NCBI RefSeq assembly: GCF_029223525.1 | Contig: NZ_JARHTQ010000033.1 | Span: 1-64,000 of the forward strand | Source: Streptantibioticus ferralitis | GTDB taxonomy: Bacteria > Actinomycetota > Actinomycetes > Streptomycetales > Streptomycetaceae | DNA length: 64,000 nt | Direction of reading: 5' to 3' | Shown: in pieces, positions 8,333 to 16,781 of the stretch | Position numbering within the stretch: position 1 is the first letter of the stretch | Layout: each line of letters starts with the position of its first letter | Translations under genes and position numbers: made by a program | Notes under the pieces: model-generated | Told to the model about the DNA's origin: nothing | Database searches by the model: none | Seen by the model: the letters and a program-made list of their open reading frames with translations, nothing else

Positions 8333-9358
8333 CTACGTGAGCGCGGAGATGTCCGCTGAGGGGCTCCGGCCGCCGCCGGAGGCGCCCGCCGCGACCCGTT
8401 GCCGCAGCAGCGCCCAGCGCCCCCGGCGCCCGGAGCCGGCCCCCGCGGCGGTGACCTCGGTACCGGAGGCCCCCGCGGCGGCCGCCGCCGCGGTGGCGAC
8501 CGGAAGCACGCTCTCGTCCGCGTCCGCGTCGGGCCACACGCCCACCGCGGTGCAGAGCGTGGGCAGCACCGCCATCGCGGCCGTCGCGTACCCGGTCGCC
8601 GATGGGTGGTAGTTGTCCGGGCCGAACATCTCCCTCGGGTTGGCCGCGAACTCCGGCCCGAGCAGCTGCCCGAGCGACACCGTACGGCCGCCCAGCTCGA
8701 TCACCGCGATGGTCTGCGCGGCGGCGAGCTGGCGGCTCAGTCGCCGGGCCACCCAGCGCAGCGGCTGGTAGACCGGCTCGATCGTGCCCAGGTCAGGGCA
8801 GGTCCCGACCACCACCTCGATGCCGGCCTCGCGCAGTCGGCGGACCGCCGCGGCGAGATGACGTACGGATTCCGCAGGCGGCATGCGATGCGTCACATCG
8901 TTCGCACCGATCATGATCACGCAGACGTCCGGCGGCGGCGCGGAGCCGTCCAGCAGCCGGCCGACCTGCCGTTCCAGGTCATCGGAGCAGGCACCCGGCA
9001 AGGCCACGTTCACCAGATCCACCGGTCGCTCGGCCACCGCCGCCAGGCCCGAGGCGAGTATCGCGCCCGGCGTCTCGCCCACCCGGTGCACCCCCTGCCC
9101 GGCCGCCGTGGAGTCGCCCAGGAACGCCAGCCGGACGGGCGGCTCACCGGCTCCCTCACCGAAGGCGGCAAACGCCGCCCCGTAGCGCCCGTCCGCCGTG
9201 GGAGGCGCGTCCTCGGAGCCGCCCACCGTCCGCCTGGCCAGCCGTACCTCGGTCAGCAGCAGCCCGACCACGGCCCCGCCGAGCAGCCCCACTCCGCCGC
9301 CGCCGTACGCAGCGGCGGTCGCGATCCGACGTGCCACCCTCGCCCTCGACATCGGCAT
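8333..9358 (-). CDS. SGNH/GDSL-family hydrolase, membrane-anchored or secreted
   Basis: 341-residue esterase/lipase-type hydrolase. Residues 1-36 have an Arg-rich start followed by a Gly/Leu-rich hydrophobic helix, either a signal anchor or a secretion signal. The catalytic blocks are in order: block I LAFLGDSTAAGQG (nucleophile Ser), block III MIGANDV, and the catalytic Asp/His in DNYHPSATGYA. The C-terminal 60 residues are a low-complexity Ala/Gly/Ser tail. ATG 9358 is used here; ATG 9352 is possible. The gene is divergent from cystathionine beta-synthase with 119 bases between. The natural ester substrate is unknown. Confidence 0.9.
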   Translation of the reverse strand: MPMSRARVARRIATAAAYGGGGVGLLGGAVVGLLLTEVRLARRTVGGSEDAPPTADGRYGAAFAAFGEGAGEPPVRLAFLGDSTAAGQGVHRVGETPGAILASGLAAVAERPVDLVNVALPGACSDDLERQVGRLLDGSAPPPDVCVIMIGANDVTHRMPPAESVRHLAAAVRRLREAGIEVVVGTCPDLGTIEPVYQPLRWVARRLSRQLAAAQTIAVIELGGRTVSLGQLLGPEFAANPREMFGPDNYHPSATGYATAAMAVLPTLCTAVGVWPDADADESVLPVATAAAAAAGASGTEVTAAGAGSGRRGRWALLRQRVAAGASGGGRSPSADISALT

Positions 9359-9477
9359 CCCCGTTCACTCGGTCCGTAAGAGCTTGTTGCCCATTACGGC
9401 CCTCCGCGCAACGCGACCGTTCGGGGGCGCTTGCGCATAGGCTCAGACCACACACTGGGAAACATCCGGAGGACGTC

Positions 9478-10863
9478 GTGCAGTTCCACGACTCGATGAT
9501 CAGTCTTGTCGGCAACACCCCGCTGGTGAGGCTCAACAGCGTCACGGCCGGGATCCAGGCCACGGTGCTGGCCAAGGTCGAGTACTTCAACCCGGGCGGT
9601 TCGGTCAAGGACCGGATCGCCCTGCGCATGATCGAGGCCGCGGAGAAGTCCGGCGAACTCAAGCCGGGCGGCACCATCGTCGAGCCGACCTCGGGCAACA
9701 CCGGTGTCGGGCTGGCGATAGTGGCGCAGCAGAAGGGCTACAAGTGCATCTTCGTCTGCCCTGACAAGGTGTCGACGGACAAGATCAACGTGCTGCGGGC
9801 GTACGGCGCCGAGGTCGTGGTCTGCCCGACCGCCGTCGACCCCGAGCACCCGGACTCGTACTACAACGTCTCGGACCGGCTGGTCCGCGAGACGCCGGGC
9901 GCCTGGAAGCCCGACCAGTACAGCAACCCGAACAACCCGCTGTCGCACTACCACTCCACCGGCCCGGAGCTCTGGGAGCAGACCGACGGCCGGATCACCC
10001 ACTTCGTGGCGGGCATCGGGACCGGCGGCACGATCTCCGGCACCGGCCGCTACCTCAAGGAGATCTCCGACGGCAAGGTCAAGATCGTCGGTGCTGACCC
10101 GGAGGGTTCGGTCTACTCCGGCGGTTCCGGCCGCCCGTACCTCGTCGAGGGCGTGGGCGAGGACTTCTGGCCGACCGCGTACGACCAGAACGTCACCGAC
10201 GAGATCGTCGCCGTGTCCGACAAGGACTCGTTCCAGATGACCCGCCGCCTCGCCAAGGAGGAGGGACTGCTGGTCGGCGGTTCCTGCGGCATGGCGGTCG
10301 TCGCGGCGCTGCGGGTCGCCGAGCGGCTCGGCCCGGACGACGTCGTGGTGGTCCTGCTGCCGGACAGCGGCCGCGGCTACCTCAGCAAGATCTTCAACGA
10401 CGAGTGGATGGCCGACTACGGCTTCCTGGAGGAGGGCGGCCAGCAGGCCCGGGTCGCCGATGTGCTCGCCTACCGCAGCGGCGGCATCCCGGAGCTGGTC
10501 CACATGCACCCGGAGGAGACCGTCGGCGAGGCGATCGAGGTGCTGCGTGAGTACGGCGTCTCGCAGATGCCCATCGTCAAGCCGGGCGCCGGGCACCCGG
10601 ACGTGATGGCCGCCGAGGTCGTCGGCTCGGTCGTGGAACGCGAGCTGCTGGACGCGCTGTTCACCCAGCGCGCGCACCTCGACGACCCGCTGGAGAAGCA
10701 CATGTCCGCGCCGCTGCCGCAGGTCGGCTCGGGCGAGACGGTCGGCGACCTGATGGAGGTGCTGCAGGGCGCGGACGCGGCGATCGTGCTGGTCGAGGGC
10801 AAGCCCACGGGTGTGGTGAGCCGTCAGGACCTGCTCGCCTTCCTCGCCAAGGTCGCCAAGTAA
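9478..10863 (+). CDS. cbs: Cystathionine beta-synthase
   Basis: PLP enzyme that condenses homocysteine and serine to cystathionine in transsulfuration. The start is GTG 9478, with GGAGGA five bases upstream. The 461 residues comprise a catalytic fold-type II domain and, from about residue 340, two CBS regulatory modules. PLP binds Lys44 in NPGGSVKDRIA. SGNTG and GIGTGGTISGTGRYLKE hold the cofactor phosphate. The paired CBS domains in the tail separate it from plain cysteine synthases, which end near 310 residues. It is the last gene before a series of hairpins and a strong terminator. Confidence 0.95.
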   Translation: MQFHDSMISLVGNTPLVRLNSVTAGIQATVLAKVEYFNPGGSVKDRIALRMIEAAEKSGELKPGGTIVEPTSGNTGVGLAIVAQQKGYKCIFVCPDKVSTDKINVLRAYGAEVVVCPTAVDPEHPDSYYNVSDRLVRETPGAWKPDQYSNPNNPLSHYHSTGPELWEQTDGRITHFVAGIGTGGTISGTGRYLKEISDGKVKIVGADPEGSVYSGGSGRPYLVEGVGEDFWPTAYDQNVTDEIVAVSDKDSFQMTRRLAKEEGLLVGGSCGMAVVAALRVAERLGPDDVVVVLLPDSGRGYLSKIFNDEWMADYGFLEEGGQQARVADVLAYRSGGIPELVHMHPEETVGEAIEVLREYGVSQMPIVKPGAGHPDVMAAEVVGSVVERELLDALFTQRAHLDDPLEKHMSAPLPQVGSGETVGDLMEVLQGADAAIVLVEGKPTGVVSRQDLLAFLAKVAK

Positions 10864-10941
10864 CGCCCAACCGGCCTGGAAAGCTGGGAGACTGGCCGGA
10901 TTTCGCGGAAACGGTACGCGCGTGACACGCATGCGCAGCAC

Positions 10942-11152
10942 GGACTTAACACGAGTCCTGCACATTGGTGGTCGTCGGGCAACCGACACCACGAGGTGGC
11001 AGCTAGGAACGACGGAGCGGCTCCCGGACCTCCTCAGCTGCCCCGGACGCGGATGCCCCGGCCCTGACCCGGCATCGCGTCCCAGTGGGGGACCGCCGTC
11101 GTCCCGCCCCTGGCGGCCTTAGCCGGGGTGCGGCGGTCCCCCGCCCTTTTTT
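10942..11152 (+). ncRNA. Candidate structured RNA downstream of cbs
   Basis: Five hairpins follow one another in non-coding DNA. GGACT/AGTCC occupies 10942-10958. GTGGT-GTCGG closes a GCAA tetraloop with CCGAC-ACCAC (10968-10992, one bulged C). GGCAGCT/AGCTGCC spans 10998-11042 with an inner GGAG/CTCC. GGACGC-GATGCC pairs with GGCATC-GCGTCC (11045-11082). The last is the terminator stem at 11087-11142, followed by TTTTTT. A weak promoter-like GTGACA...TTAACA lies at 10922-10951, so the 5' end could also be near 10958. It may equally be a long cbs 3' untranslated region. I do not recognise it as a known RNA family. Confidence 0.35.
11087..11152 (+). terminator. Intrinsic terminator with T-run
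   Basis: A 12-base-pair stem, GGGGGACCGCCG (11087-11098) with CGGCGGTCCCCC (11131-11142), carries a smaller CCGCC/GGCGG hairpin in its loop and is followed by GCCC and six T. A run of six T is uncommon in this GC-rich genome. Confidence 0.85.
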
Positions 11153-11182
11153 GTGCGCTCGCCGCCGGGCGCTTGCGGTACC

Positions 11183-11267
11183 CATCAGCGGCCTCCGGCC
11201 GCGGGCGCTGCCGACACTCCTCGTCGCTTTCGGCAGCGGCGCGCTCCGCGGCCGGAGGCCGCTGATG
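11183..11267. repeat. Long nested inverted repeat
   Basis: Outer arms 11183-11204 and 11246-11267 are a perfect 22-base inverted repeat (start CATCAGCGGCC). Inside, CGCTGCCGA (11206-11214) pairs with TCGGCAGCG (11230-11238) around a 15-base loop. It sits between the convergent cbs and the 11445 gene and could be a second, minus-strand terminator or a REP-like element. Confidence 0.75.
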
Positions 11268-11299
11268 TCACCGCGGCTCGCTCACCTTGCCGGAAACGG

Positions 11300-11347
11300 G
11301 GTGCCCGGTGCGTGCCATGACGGTCGGGGGTGCCCGGTGCGTGTCAT
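11300..11347. repeat. Short tandem direct repeat
   Basis: GGTGCCCGGTGCGTGCCAT at 11300-11318 recurs at 11329-11347 with one change, a 29-base period. It lies in non-coding DNA downstream of the gene at 11445. Confidence 0.6.
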
Positions 11348-11444
11348 CAAGGGCAGCAACGATTTCTCCGCCGCGACGTCGGGCAATCACGACGGCGCAG
11401 CTGGCGGTGGCGAAGCACCGTAACCTCCGCCGCTGGACGGCTGC

Positions 11445-11885
11445 TCAGTCGTCCCAGCCGTCCGTGTTCCTGCGTTGGCCGACTCGTTCGGTGAAGCGTG
11501 AACTCAGCGAGTGCGAGGCGTTGACGCCGACGATGCCGGCCCAGGTGATCAGCAGGCCCGGAAGGTGGGCGTTGACCGCGCCGATCGCCGACAGCGGGAT
11601 CGCGAGGACGAGCGAGATGCCCGCGAGGCCGAAGCGGCGGTTGCGGTTGTCGTGGTCCTCGGGGGAGCGGCTGCGGCGGGGGCCCGAAGTGGCGACCCGC
11701 GCGCCCGCCATCTGCTGCTGGGCGAGTTCACGGCGGACCTGGCGCTCCACCTGACTCTCGAGTCGCTGGTCCACCTTTTCCAGGAACGAGTCGATCAACT
11801 CGGACTCGTATTCCGGACCGAGGTCCTTACGGGTCTGCAACGTGGCGTTGAGCTCTTTCTTGAGCTCGGGGTCAGCGGCACTCAT
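11445..11885 (-). CDS. Conserved membrane protein with N-terminal helical domain
   Basis: 146-residue protein with ATG at 11885. Residues 1-75 are charged and helical (ELNATLQTRKDLGPEYESELIDSFLEKVDQRLESQVERQVRRE), likely a coiled coil facing the cytoplasm. Two membrane helices follow at about 87-103 and 106-124 in the region beginning FGLAGISLVLAIPLSAIGA. The last 20 residues are polar. This resembles short two-helix actinobacterial membrane proteins with no assigned role. The gene is divergent from the MatB-like synthetase with 123 bases between. Confidence 0.75.
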   Translation of the reverse strand: MSAADPELKKELNATLQTRKDLGPEYESELIDSFLEKVDQRLESQVERQVRRELAQQQMAGARVATSGPRRSRSPEDHDNRNRRFGLAGISLVLAIPLSAIGAVNAHLPGLLITWAGIVGVNASHSLSSRFTERVGQRRNTDGWDD

Positions 11886-12008
11886 GGCATTCACGGTAGA
11901 ACTGGCGGACCCCTGTGTAAGTGGGGTTAGCCCCCGAATCTTGTCAGGGGTGCCCTCCTCCTCGGGGAGGTGTGTACCGTCGCGGTGGACCTCGAAGGGG
12001 AGGCATTG

Positions 12009-13406
12009 ATGGAGCTGTTGACCGCGCTGGGCGCACCGGACCAGGACCGGCCCGACGCCGTCACGATCGACGGCCGCGCGCTGAGCTACGACGCGCTGCT
12101 CGGCGCGGCCGGAGCGGTCGCGGCCCGGGTGGCCGGGGCACCGGCGGTCGCGGTGCATGCCGCACCCGTGCTGGAGACGGTGGTGGCGGTGGTGGGCGGG
12201 CTGCTGGCCGGGGTGCCGGTGGTGCCCGTACCGCCGGACGCCGGACCGGCCGAGCGCCGGCACATCCTGCGCGACTCCGGGGCGGCGCTGCTGCTCGCCG
12301 CGCAGCGCCAGGAGACCGCGGACATCGACACGGCCGAGGTCCGCACCGCGGAGCGCGCGGACTTCACCGGTGCCGAACCGGCCGCAGGATCAACCGCGTT
12401 GGTCCTCTACACCTCGGGGACGACGGGCGCGCCCAAGGGCGTGCTGATCTCGCGCCGGGCGATCGCCGCCGACCTGGACGCGCTGGCCCGCGCCTGGACG
12501 TGGACGGCCGATGACACGCTGGTGCACGGGTTGCCGCTGTTCCATGTGCACGGCCTGGTGCTGGGCGTGCTCGGCGCGCTGCGCACCGGAAGCCGGTTGG
12601 TGCACACCGGGCGACCGACCCCGACCGCCTACGCGGCGGCGGGCGGCACGCTGTACTTCGGCGTGCCGACGGTCTGGTCGCGGGTCGTCCAAGATCCCTC
12701 CGCGGCGAAGGAGTTGGCGTCGGCGCGGCTGCTGGTCTCCGGCAGCGCCCCGCTGCCCGCGCCGGTCTTCCGCGATCTGGAGGCGTTGACCGGGCAGCGG
12801 CCGGTCGAGCGGTACGGGATGACGGAGACGTTGATCACCGTCAGCACCCGGGCGGACGGCGAGCGGCGGCCGGGCTCGGTCGGGCTGCCGGTCGACGGGG
12901 TGGCCACCCGGCTGGTGGGCGAGGACGGCGAGCCGGTCCCGTACGACGGTGCCACGGTCGGTGAGCTCCAGGTCAGCGGGCCGACGCTGTTCGACGGCTA
13001 CCTCGGCCGCCGTGACGCGACGGCGGGCGCGATGACGGCGGACGGCTGGTTCCGTACCGGCGACATGGCGGTGGTGGAGCCGGACGGTATGCATCGGATC
13101 GTCGGTCGCGCCTCGACCGATCTGATCAAGTCCGGCGGCTATCGCATCGGCGCGGGCGAGGTGGAGAACGCGCTGCTCGACCATCCCGCGGTGCGGGAGG
13201 CGGCGGTGCTGGGCGCGCCGCACGAGGACCTCGGCCAGCAGATCGTGGCCTATGTGGTCGCGGACGGGGTGAGCGAACGCGAACTGATTGATTTCGTGGC
13301 CGGACATCTGTCCGTTCACAAACGGCCGCGTGCAATCCGCTTTCTTGAGGCACTGCCGCGTAATGCCATGGGCAAGCCGCAGAAGAAGCTACTGCCGCCG
13401 CTCTGA
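12009..13406 (+). CDS. Acyl-CoA synthetase, MatB (malonyl-CoA synthetase)-like
   Basis: 465-residue ANL-superfamily enzyme that activates a carboxylic acid as acyl-AMP and then acyl-CoA. The ATG 12009 follows a GGGGAGG site. Core motifs in order are P-loop YTSGTTGAPKG, PLFHVHGLVLG, YGMTETL, DGWFRTGDMAV, the hinge in GRASTDLIKSGGYRIGAGEVE, and the C-terminal lysine in PRNAMGKPQKK. The wording (DALARAWTWT..DTLVHGLPLFHVHGL, VERYGMTETL) is close to remembered streptomycete MatB, which makes malonyl- or methylmalonyl-CoA from the diacids, a polyketide precursor route. Exact substrate is not proven, and no malonate decarboxylase or transporter gene is adjacent. Confidence 0.85.
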   Translation: MELLTALGAPDQDRPDAVTIDGRALSYDALLGAAGAVAARVAGAPAVAVHAAPVLETVVAVVGGLLAGVPVVPVPPDAGPAERRHILRDSGAALLLAAQRQETADIDTAEVRTAERADFTGAEPAAGSTALVLYTSGTTGAPKGVLISRRAIAADLDALARAWTWTADDTLVHGLPLFHVHGLVLGVLGALRTGSRLVHTGRPTPTAYAAAGGTLYFGVPTVWSRVVQDPSAAKELASARLLVSGSAPLPAPVFRDLEALTGQRPVERYGMTETLITVSTRADGERRPGSVGLPVDGVATRLVGEDGEPVPYDGATVGELQVSGPTLFDGYLGRRDATAGAMTADGWFRTGDMAVVEPDGMHRIVGRASTDLIKSGGYRIGAGEVENALLDHPAVREAAVLGAPHEDLGQQIVAYVVADGVSERELIDFVAGHLSVHKRPRAIRFLEALPRNAMGKPQKKLLPPL

Positions 13407-13484
13407 CCGGAGTTGGCGGGGGGTGGAGAAATCGATTTGGCAGAGGCCAAATATGCTTCTTACGATGCACTAGCCCAACTACCT

Positions 13485-13494
13485 ACCGGCCGGT
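13485..13494. promoter_or_regulatory. Palindrome upstream of MMPL gene
   Basis: ACCGGCCGGT is a perfect 10-base palindrome, 86 bases before the MMPL start, within CTACCGGCCGGTCAG. Such CTACCGGCCGGTAG-like sites are common TetR-family operators for drug or lipid exporters; the assignment is inference. Confidence 0.45.
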
Positions 13495-13579
13495 CAGTGC
13501 GTGACGGCCGGGTCGCCCCTACCCGGGTCCCGCTCCAAAGGGTGGCGGTGATTTTTCCTGCCATGGGAGACAACACCGC

Positions 13580-15733
13580 ATGTTTCACCGCATAGGACGC
13601 GTAGTCGTCCGCCATCCGATATGGACGATCGTGGCGTGGCTCATAGCCACCGTCGCGGTCGTCGCCACCGCACCGAGCCTGCCGTCCAACAGTGACGAAA
13701 GTAGCTTCCTCCCCAAGAGCTACCAGTCCATCCAGGCCACCGAACTCCAGTCGAAGGCGTTCCCCGGCGCCTTCACCCCGTCCGCGATCGTGCTCTACAG
13801 CCGTACCGACGGCCAGAAGCTCACGCCCGCGGATCTGAAGGACGCCCAGCGCATCACCGGCGAACTCGGCGCCAAGGGCATCGACCAGGTGCAGAAGGTC
13901 ATCCCCGGACCTCCGTCCAAGGACGGCAAGTACGACCTGGCGCTGGTCCAGATGGACAGCAAGAACGCCGGCCAGCCCAAGCAGGCCGACGCGGCGAAGA
14001 CGCTGCGTGCTGATGCCAAGGACCTCGCCAAGGGCACTCACCTGGACGCGAAGCTCGGCGGTTCCGCCGCGCAGGCCCTGGACCAGCAGGACTCCTCCCA
14101 GCGGGGACAGGCGCTGGTCGGCATCGGAACCTTCGCGATCATCCTGGTCACCCTGCTGATCATCTTCCGGGCGCCGATCCTGGCGGTGCTGCCGCTGGTG
14201 CTGATCGGTCTGGTCTCGGCCGTCGCCAACGGGCTGATCGCCTACGCCACCAAGTTGTTCAACCTCCAGGCCAACAGTTCGATCTCTTCGATCCTGATCG
14301 TGGTGCTGTTCGGCGTCGGTACGGACTACTTCCTGTTCCTGATGTTCCGCTATCGGGAACGGCTGCGGGCGGGCGACGAACCGAAGGAGGCGATGATCAA
14401 CGCGGTCGGCCGGGTCGGCGAGGCCATCGCCTCGGCCGCGGGTGCGGTGGTCATCGCGTTCCTGGCGCTCAGCCTGTCCACCCTGGGCTTCCTCAAGCAG
14501 ATGGGCCCGGCGCTCGCCATCGCGGTGGCCGCCACGCTCGTCGCGGGTCTCACGCTGATTCCGGCAGTGGTCTCGCTCATCGGACCGAAGGTCTTCTGGC
14601 CGTCGAAGTCCTGGCAGAAGGAGCCGGACAACGCCCGGTTCGCGGCGCTCGGCCGCACGGTGCAGCGCCGTCCCGGCGCGGTCGCCGCGGTCTCCGGCGT
14701 GATCATGGTCGCGCTGGCGCTCGGCACGTTCGGCTTCAAGGCGACCTTCGACCTGGCCGCGGGCTCGATGCCCAAGACCAAGGAGTCGATGGTCGTCCAG
14801 ACCGAGATGCAGAACTCGTACTCGGCCGGTGCCGCCGAACCGACCAGCGTCCTGGTGACCAGCACCGACGGCAGGCCGCTGGACAAGGCAGCGCTGCCCG
14901 GGTTCGCGCAGAAGCTGCAGGGCGTTGACGGCGTCGCCGACTCCAAGCTCACCGAGGTCAGCAAGGACGGCATGACGGCGAACATCACCGTCACCCTCAA
15001 GTACGACGCGGCCAGCGACAAGGCGCTCAGCACCGTCGGCACCGTCCGCGACGTGGCCCACGCTGACGCGCCGTCCGGTACGAAGGCGCTGGTCGGCGGT
15101 ATGTCGTCGATCTACAAGGACATCAACAGCGCGGTCAACCACGACTACAAGACCGTGTTCCCGGTCGCCGCGGTGCTGATCATGGTGATCCTGGGCCTGC
15201 TGCTGCGCAGCGTGGTCGCGCCCTGGTACCTGATGGCCTCGGTCGGCCTCGGCTTCGGTGCCACCCTGGGTGCCACCGTGCTGATCTTCCAGAACGGCGA
15301 GGGGCACTCCGGCCTGATGTTCATGCTGCCGGTGATCATGTACCTCTTCGTGGTAGCCATCGGCACGGACTACAACATCCTGATGATCGCCCGGCTCCGC
15401 GAGGAGGCCCGTGAGGGCCGCGAGCCGCGCGAGGCGGCGGGCCAGGCCCTGCGCCACGCGGGCCCGACCGTCGCCGCGGCGGGCTTCATCCTGGCGGCGA
15501 CCTTCGCCACGATGATGCTCGCGGGCAACTCGATGCTGACGGAGATGGGCTTCGCGGTCTCCTTCGGCATCATCGTCGCCGCGTTCGTCATGGCGATGTT
15601 CTTCACGCCGAGCCTCACCGCCCTGATCGGGCACGCGGCCTGGTGGCCGGGCCACGCGGACCGGGCGAAGACCACTCCGTCCGTCCCGGGCCACGAGGAG
15701 GCCCGGGAGCTGGATCCCTCCGGCCAGGTCTGA
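13580..15733 (+). CDS. MMPL family RND-type transporter
   Basis: 717-residue export protein of the MMPL branch of the RND superfamily, which moves lipids or hydrophobic compounds by proton-motive force. ATG 13580 opens MFHRIGRVVVRHPIWTIVAWL. The pattern is helix 1, a large external domain (about 35-185), five helices, a central loop, helix 7, a second external domain (about 395-520) and five more helices. Repeat-related motifs GVGTDYFLFLMFRYRE and AIGTDYNILMIARLREE carry the paired Asp-Tyr of proton translocation. The gene is alone and probably controlled through the upstream palindrome. Substrate is unknown. Confidence 0.93.
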   Translation: MFHRIGRVVVRHPIWTIVAWLIATVAVVATAPSLPSNSDESSFLPKSYQSIQATELQSKAFPGAFTPSAIVLYSRTDGQKLTPADLKDAQRITGELGAKGIDQVQKVIPGPPSKDGKYDLALVQMDSKNAGQPKQADAAKTLRADAKDLAKGTHLDAKLGGSAAQALDQQDSSQRGQALVGIGTFAIILVTLLIIFRAPILAVLPLVLIGLVSAVANGLIAYATKLFNLQANSSISSILIVVLFGVGTDYFLFLMFRYRERLRAGDEPKEAMINAVGRVGEAIASAAGAVVIAFLALSLSTLGFLKQMGPALAIAVAATLVAGLTLIPAVVSLIGPKVFWPSKSWQKEPDNARFAALGRTVQRRPGAVAAVSGVIMVALALGTFGFKATFDLAAGSMPKTKESMVVQTEMQNSYSAGAAEPTSVLVTSTDGRPLDKAALPGFAQKLQGVDGVADSKLTEVSKDGMTANITVTLKYDAASDKALSTVGTVRDVAHADAPSGTKALVGGMSSIYKDINSAVNHDYKTVFPVAAVLIMVILGLLLRSVVAPWYLMASVGLGFGATLGATVLIFQNGEGHSGLMFMLPVIMYLFVVAIGTDYNILMIARLREEAREGREPREAAGQALRHAGPTVAAAGFILAATFATMMLAGNSMLTEMGFAVSFGIIVAAFVMAMFFTPSLTALIGHAAWWPGHADRAKTTPSVPGHEEARELDPSGQV

Positions 15734-15743
15734 CCGGTACGGC

Positions 15744-15776
15744 GGCGGGGCCGGGCGCGCGGTGTGCGCGCCCGGC
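15744..15776. terminator. Bidirectional hairpin terminator
   Basis: GGGGCCGGGCGCGC (15744-15757) pairs perfectly with 15763-15776 around a five-base loop. It is placed between the convergent MMPL gene and the DUF6299-like gene. Confidence 0.8.
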
Positions 15777-15807
15777 CCCTTCGCCTTGCCGGGCCCGTCC
15801 GGTCGCG

Positions 15808-16248
15808 TCAGCGGCCGTTCCGCTCGAGCAGGATGTCGCGTTCCCCTCCGGCGAGGAGGTGCGGCAGCGGGATCAACCCCGTGAAGCTGAGCCTGACCAG
15901 GATGGCCTGCGCGTGCACGCCGCCCGGCCGGATGTCCGCCCCCTCAGGGCGCGATGCGTTCTGCCAGCGGTGCGGGTAGCCGTCGCAGTCGGCCGGCGAA
16001 CTGTCGATGCTGTACTGCCGCCGGCCCTGCGCCAGACTCGCCCCGATCACCACCGGGTCGGCCGAGCCGTCAGGGGAGCAGCGATAGGTGCCGGAGAGCG
16101 TGACCCATCCGTCACGCGAGAGGTGTCCGACCTGATCGACGGTCACCCCGTTGAACGGCAGGCCGTCGTCGGCCTGCGCGGACACGGACCCGACCGCGGC
16201 CACCATGGCGACGGCCGCGGCGAGACTGAGAGCGGGAAGGATGCGCAT
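15808..16248 (-). CDS. Secreted DUF6299-like protein
   Basis: 146-residue exported protein. ATG 16248 begins a Sec signal peptide (MRILPALSLAAAVAMVAAVG) with likely cleavage around SVSA-QADD, residues 22-25. The mature part has a beta-rich pattern with a VTLSGTYRCSPDG stretch and a Cys pair (YRC, ADCDG) that could form a disulfide. The VTVDQVGHLSRDGWVTLSGTYRC order resembles streptomycete DUF6299 proteins, whose function is unknown. The name is from memory, so it is moderate confidence. Confidence 0.7.
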   Translation of the reverse strand: MRILPALSLAAAVAMVAAVGSVSAQADDGLPFNGVTVDQVGHLSRDGWVTLSGTYRCSPDGSADPVVIGASLAQGRRQYSIDSSPADCDGYPHRWQNASRPEGADIRPGGVHAQAILVRLSFTGLIPLPHLLAGGERDILLERNGR

Positions 16249-16334
16249 ACAGCAGGGGTAACAGGTCGTCGAGCGGAAAGGCGTGATTATCACTCCTTCG
16301 CCGCGTCCGGCCTGTTGGTCCAAGCGTGCGGGAT

Positions 16335-16376
16335 GGCGGTATTGCCCATCCGCCAGGCGGTATTGGCCACCCGTCA
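16335..16376. repeat. Two tandem 21-base repeats upstream of the type VII-like gene
   Basis: Units 16335-16355 and 16356-16376 share 18 of 21 bases and begin GGCGGTATTG. The three differences fall at codon positions 1, 2 and 3, so there is no sign of coding constraint; a double operator is plausible. Confidence 0.55.
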
Positions 16377-16419
16377 GGCCGGCACCTCGGTCGGCCAATC
16401 GGCCTTAGGGGAAACCGAG

Positions 16420-16779
16420 TTGATTGATACACCCGACATCGGGATCAACACGCAGGGGGTTCGCAAGACCGGCGGATACGTCGGGACTCTCGCGGACGCC
16501 GCGAGCAAGCACCTGGCCCATGCGCTGGACGCCGCGAGCAAGCACCTGGCCCATGCGCCGGATGCCGGCTACGCCGTGGGCGACGACCAGTGGGGTCGGC
16601 AGTCGGGGACATCGCTGAACGCCTGTGCCAGAGCGTGGGAGGACCACATGGTCGACCTCGCCAACCGGCTGGCGCAAGGGGCGCAGGACGTCGCCAACGC
16701 GGCCAACGCCTACGACGTCGTTGACGTGGCGGCCGAACGTCGAATGCGACTGGCTCTGGGTGACCTGGGGAAGGGCTGA
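16420..16779 (+). CDS. Possible WXG100/EspC-like type VII secretion-type protein
   Basis: Short helical protein, 119 residues if started at TTG 16420, which follows an AGGGGA site. It begins MIDTPDIGINTQGVRKTGG and contains DQWGRQ and a terminal helical segment (LANRLAQGAQDVANAANAYDVVDVAAERRMR). This resembles the helical hairpin with central Trp-x-Gly of WXG100/EspC-like proteins, which are exported by ESX systems. Residues 26-47 are an 11-residue segment repeated twice (starting DAASKHLAHA). A longer version from ATG 16333 would include a TTA codon at 16405 and depend on bldA. No ESX machinery is nearby, so this could be an orphan substrate or remnant. Confidence 0.5.
   Translation: MIDTPDIGINTQGVRKTGGYVGTLADAASKHLAHALDAASKHLAHAPDAGYAVGDDQWGRQSGTSLNACARAWEDHMVDLANRLAQGAQDVANAANAYDVVDVAAERRMRLALGDLGKG
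16495..16560 (+). repeat. In-frame 33-base tandem duplication
   Basis: Two consecutive 33-base units (16495-16527 and 16528-16560) differ by one base in the final codon (CTG versus CCG). Each encodes the 11 residues DAASKHLAHAx within the type VII-like protein. The near identity points to a recent duplication. Confidence 0.85.
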
Positions 16780-16781
16780 CG

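Noticed and set aside
9359-9477. Possible sulfur-related riboswitch before cbs
   Set aside because: The leader is only about 119 bases, shared with a divergent gene, and shows no recognisable SAM- or SAH-binding core.
10942-11152. 6S or 6C RNA assignment for the post-cbs RNA
   Set aside because: It lacks the single long bubble-containing hairpin of 6S and the C-rich loops of 6C RNA.
15643-16335. Plus-strand extension of the type VII-like gene back into the DUF6299-like gene
   Set aside because: It is antisense to a protein with a good signal peptide, and the plausible starts lie at 16333 or 16420.
16405-16407. Claim that the type VII-like gene is definitely bldA dependent
   Set aside because: The TTA lies upstream of the better-supported start at 16420, so it may not be translated.
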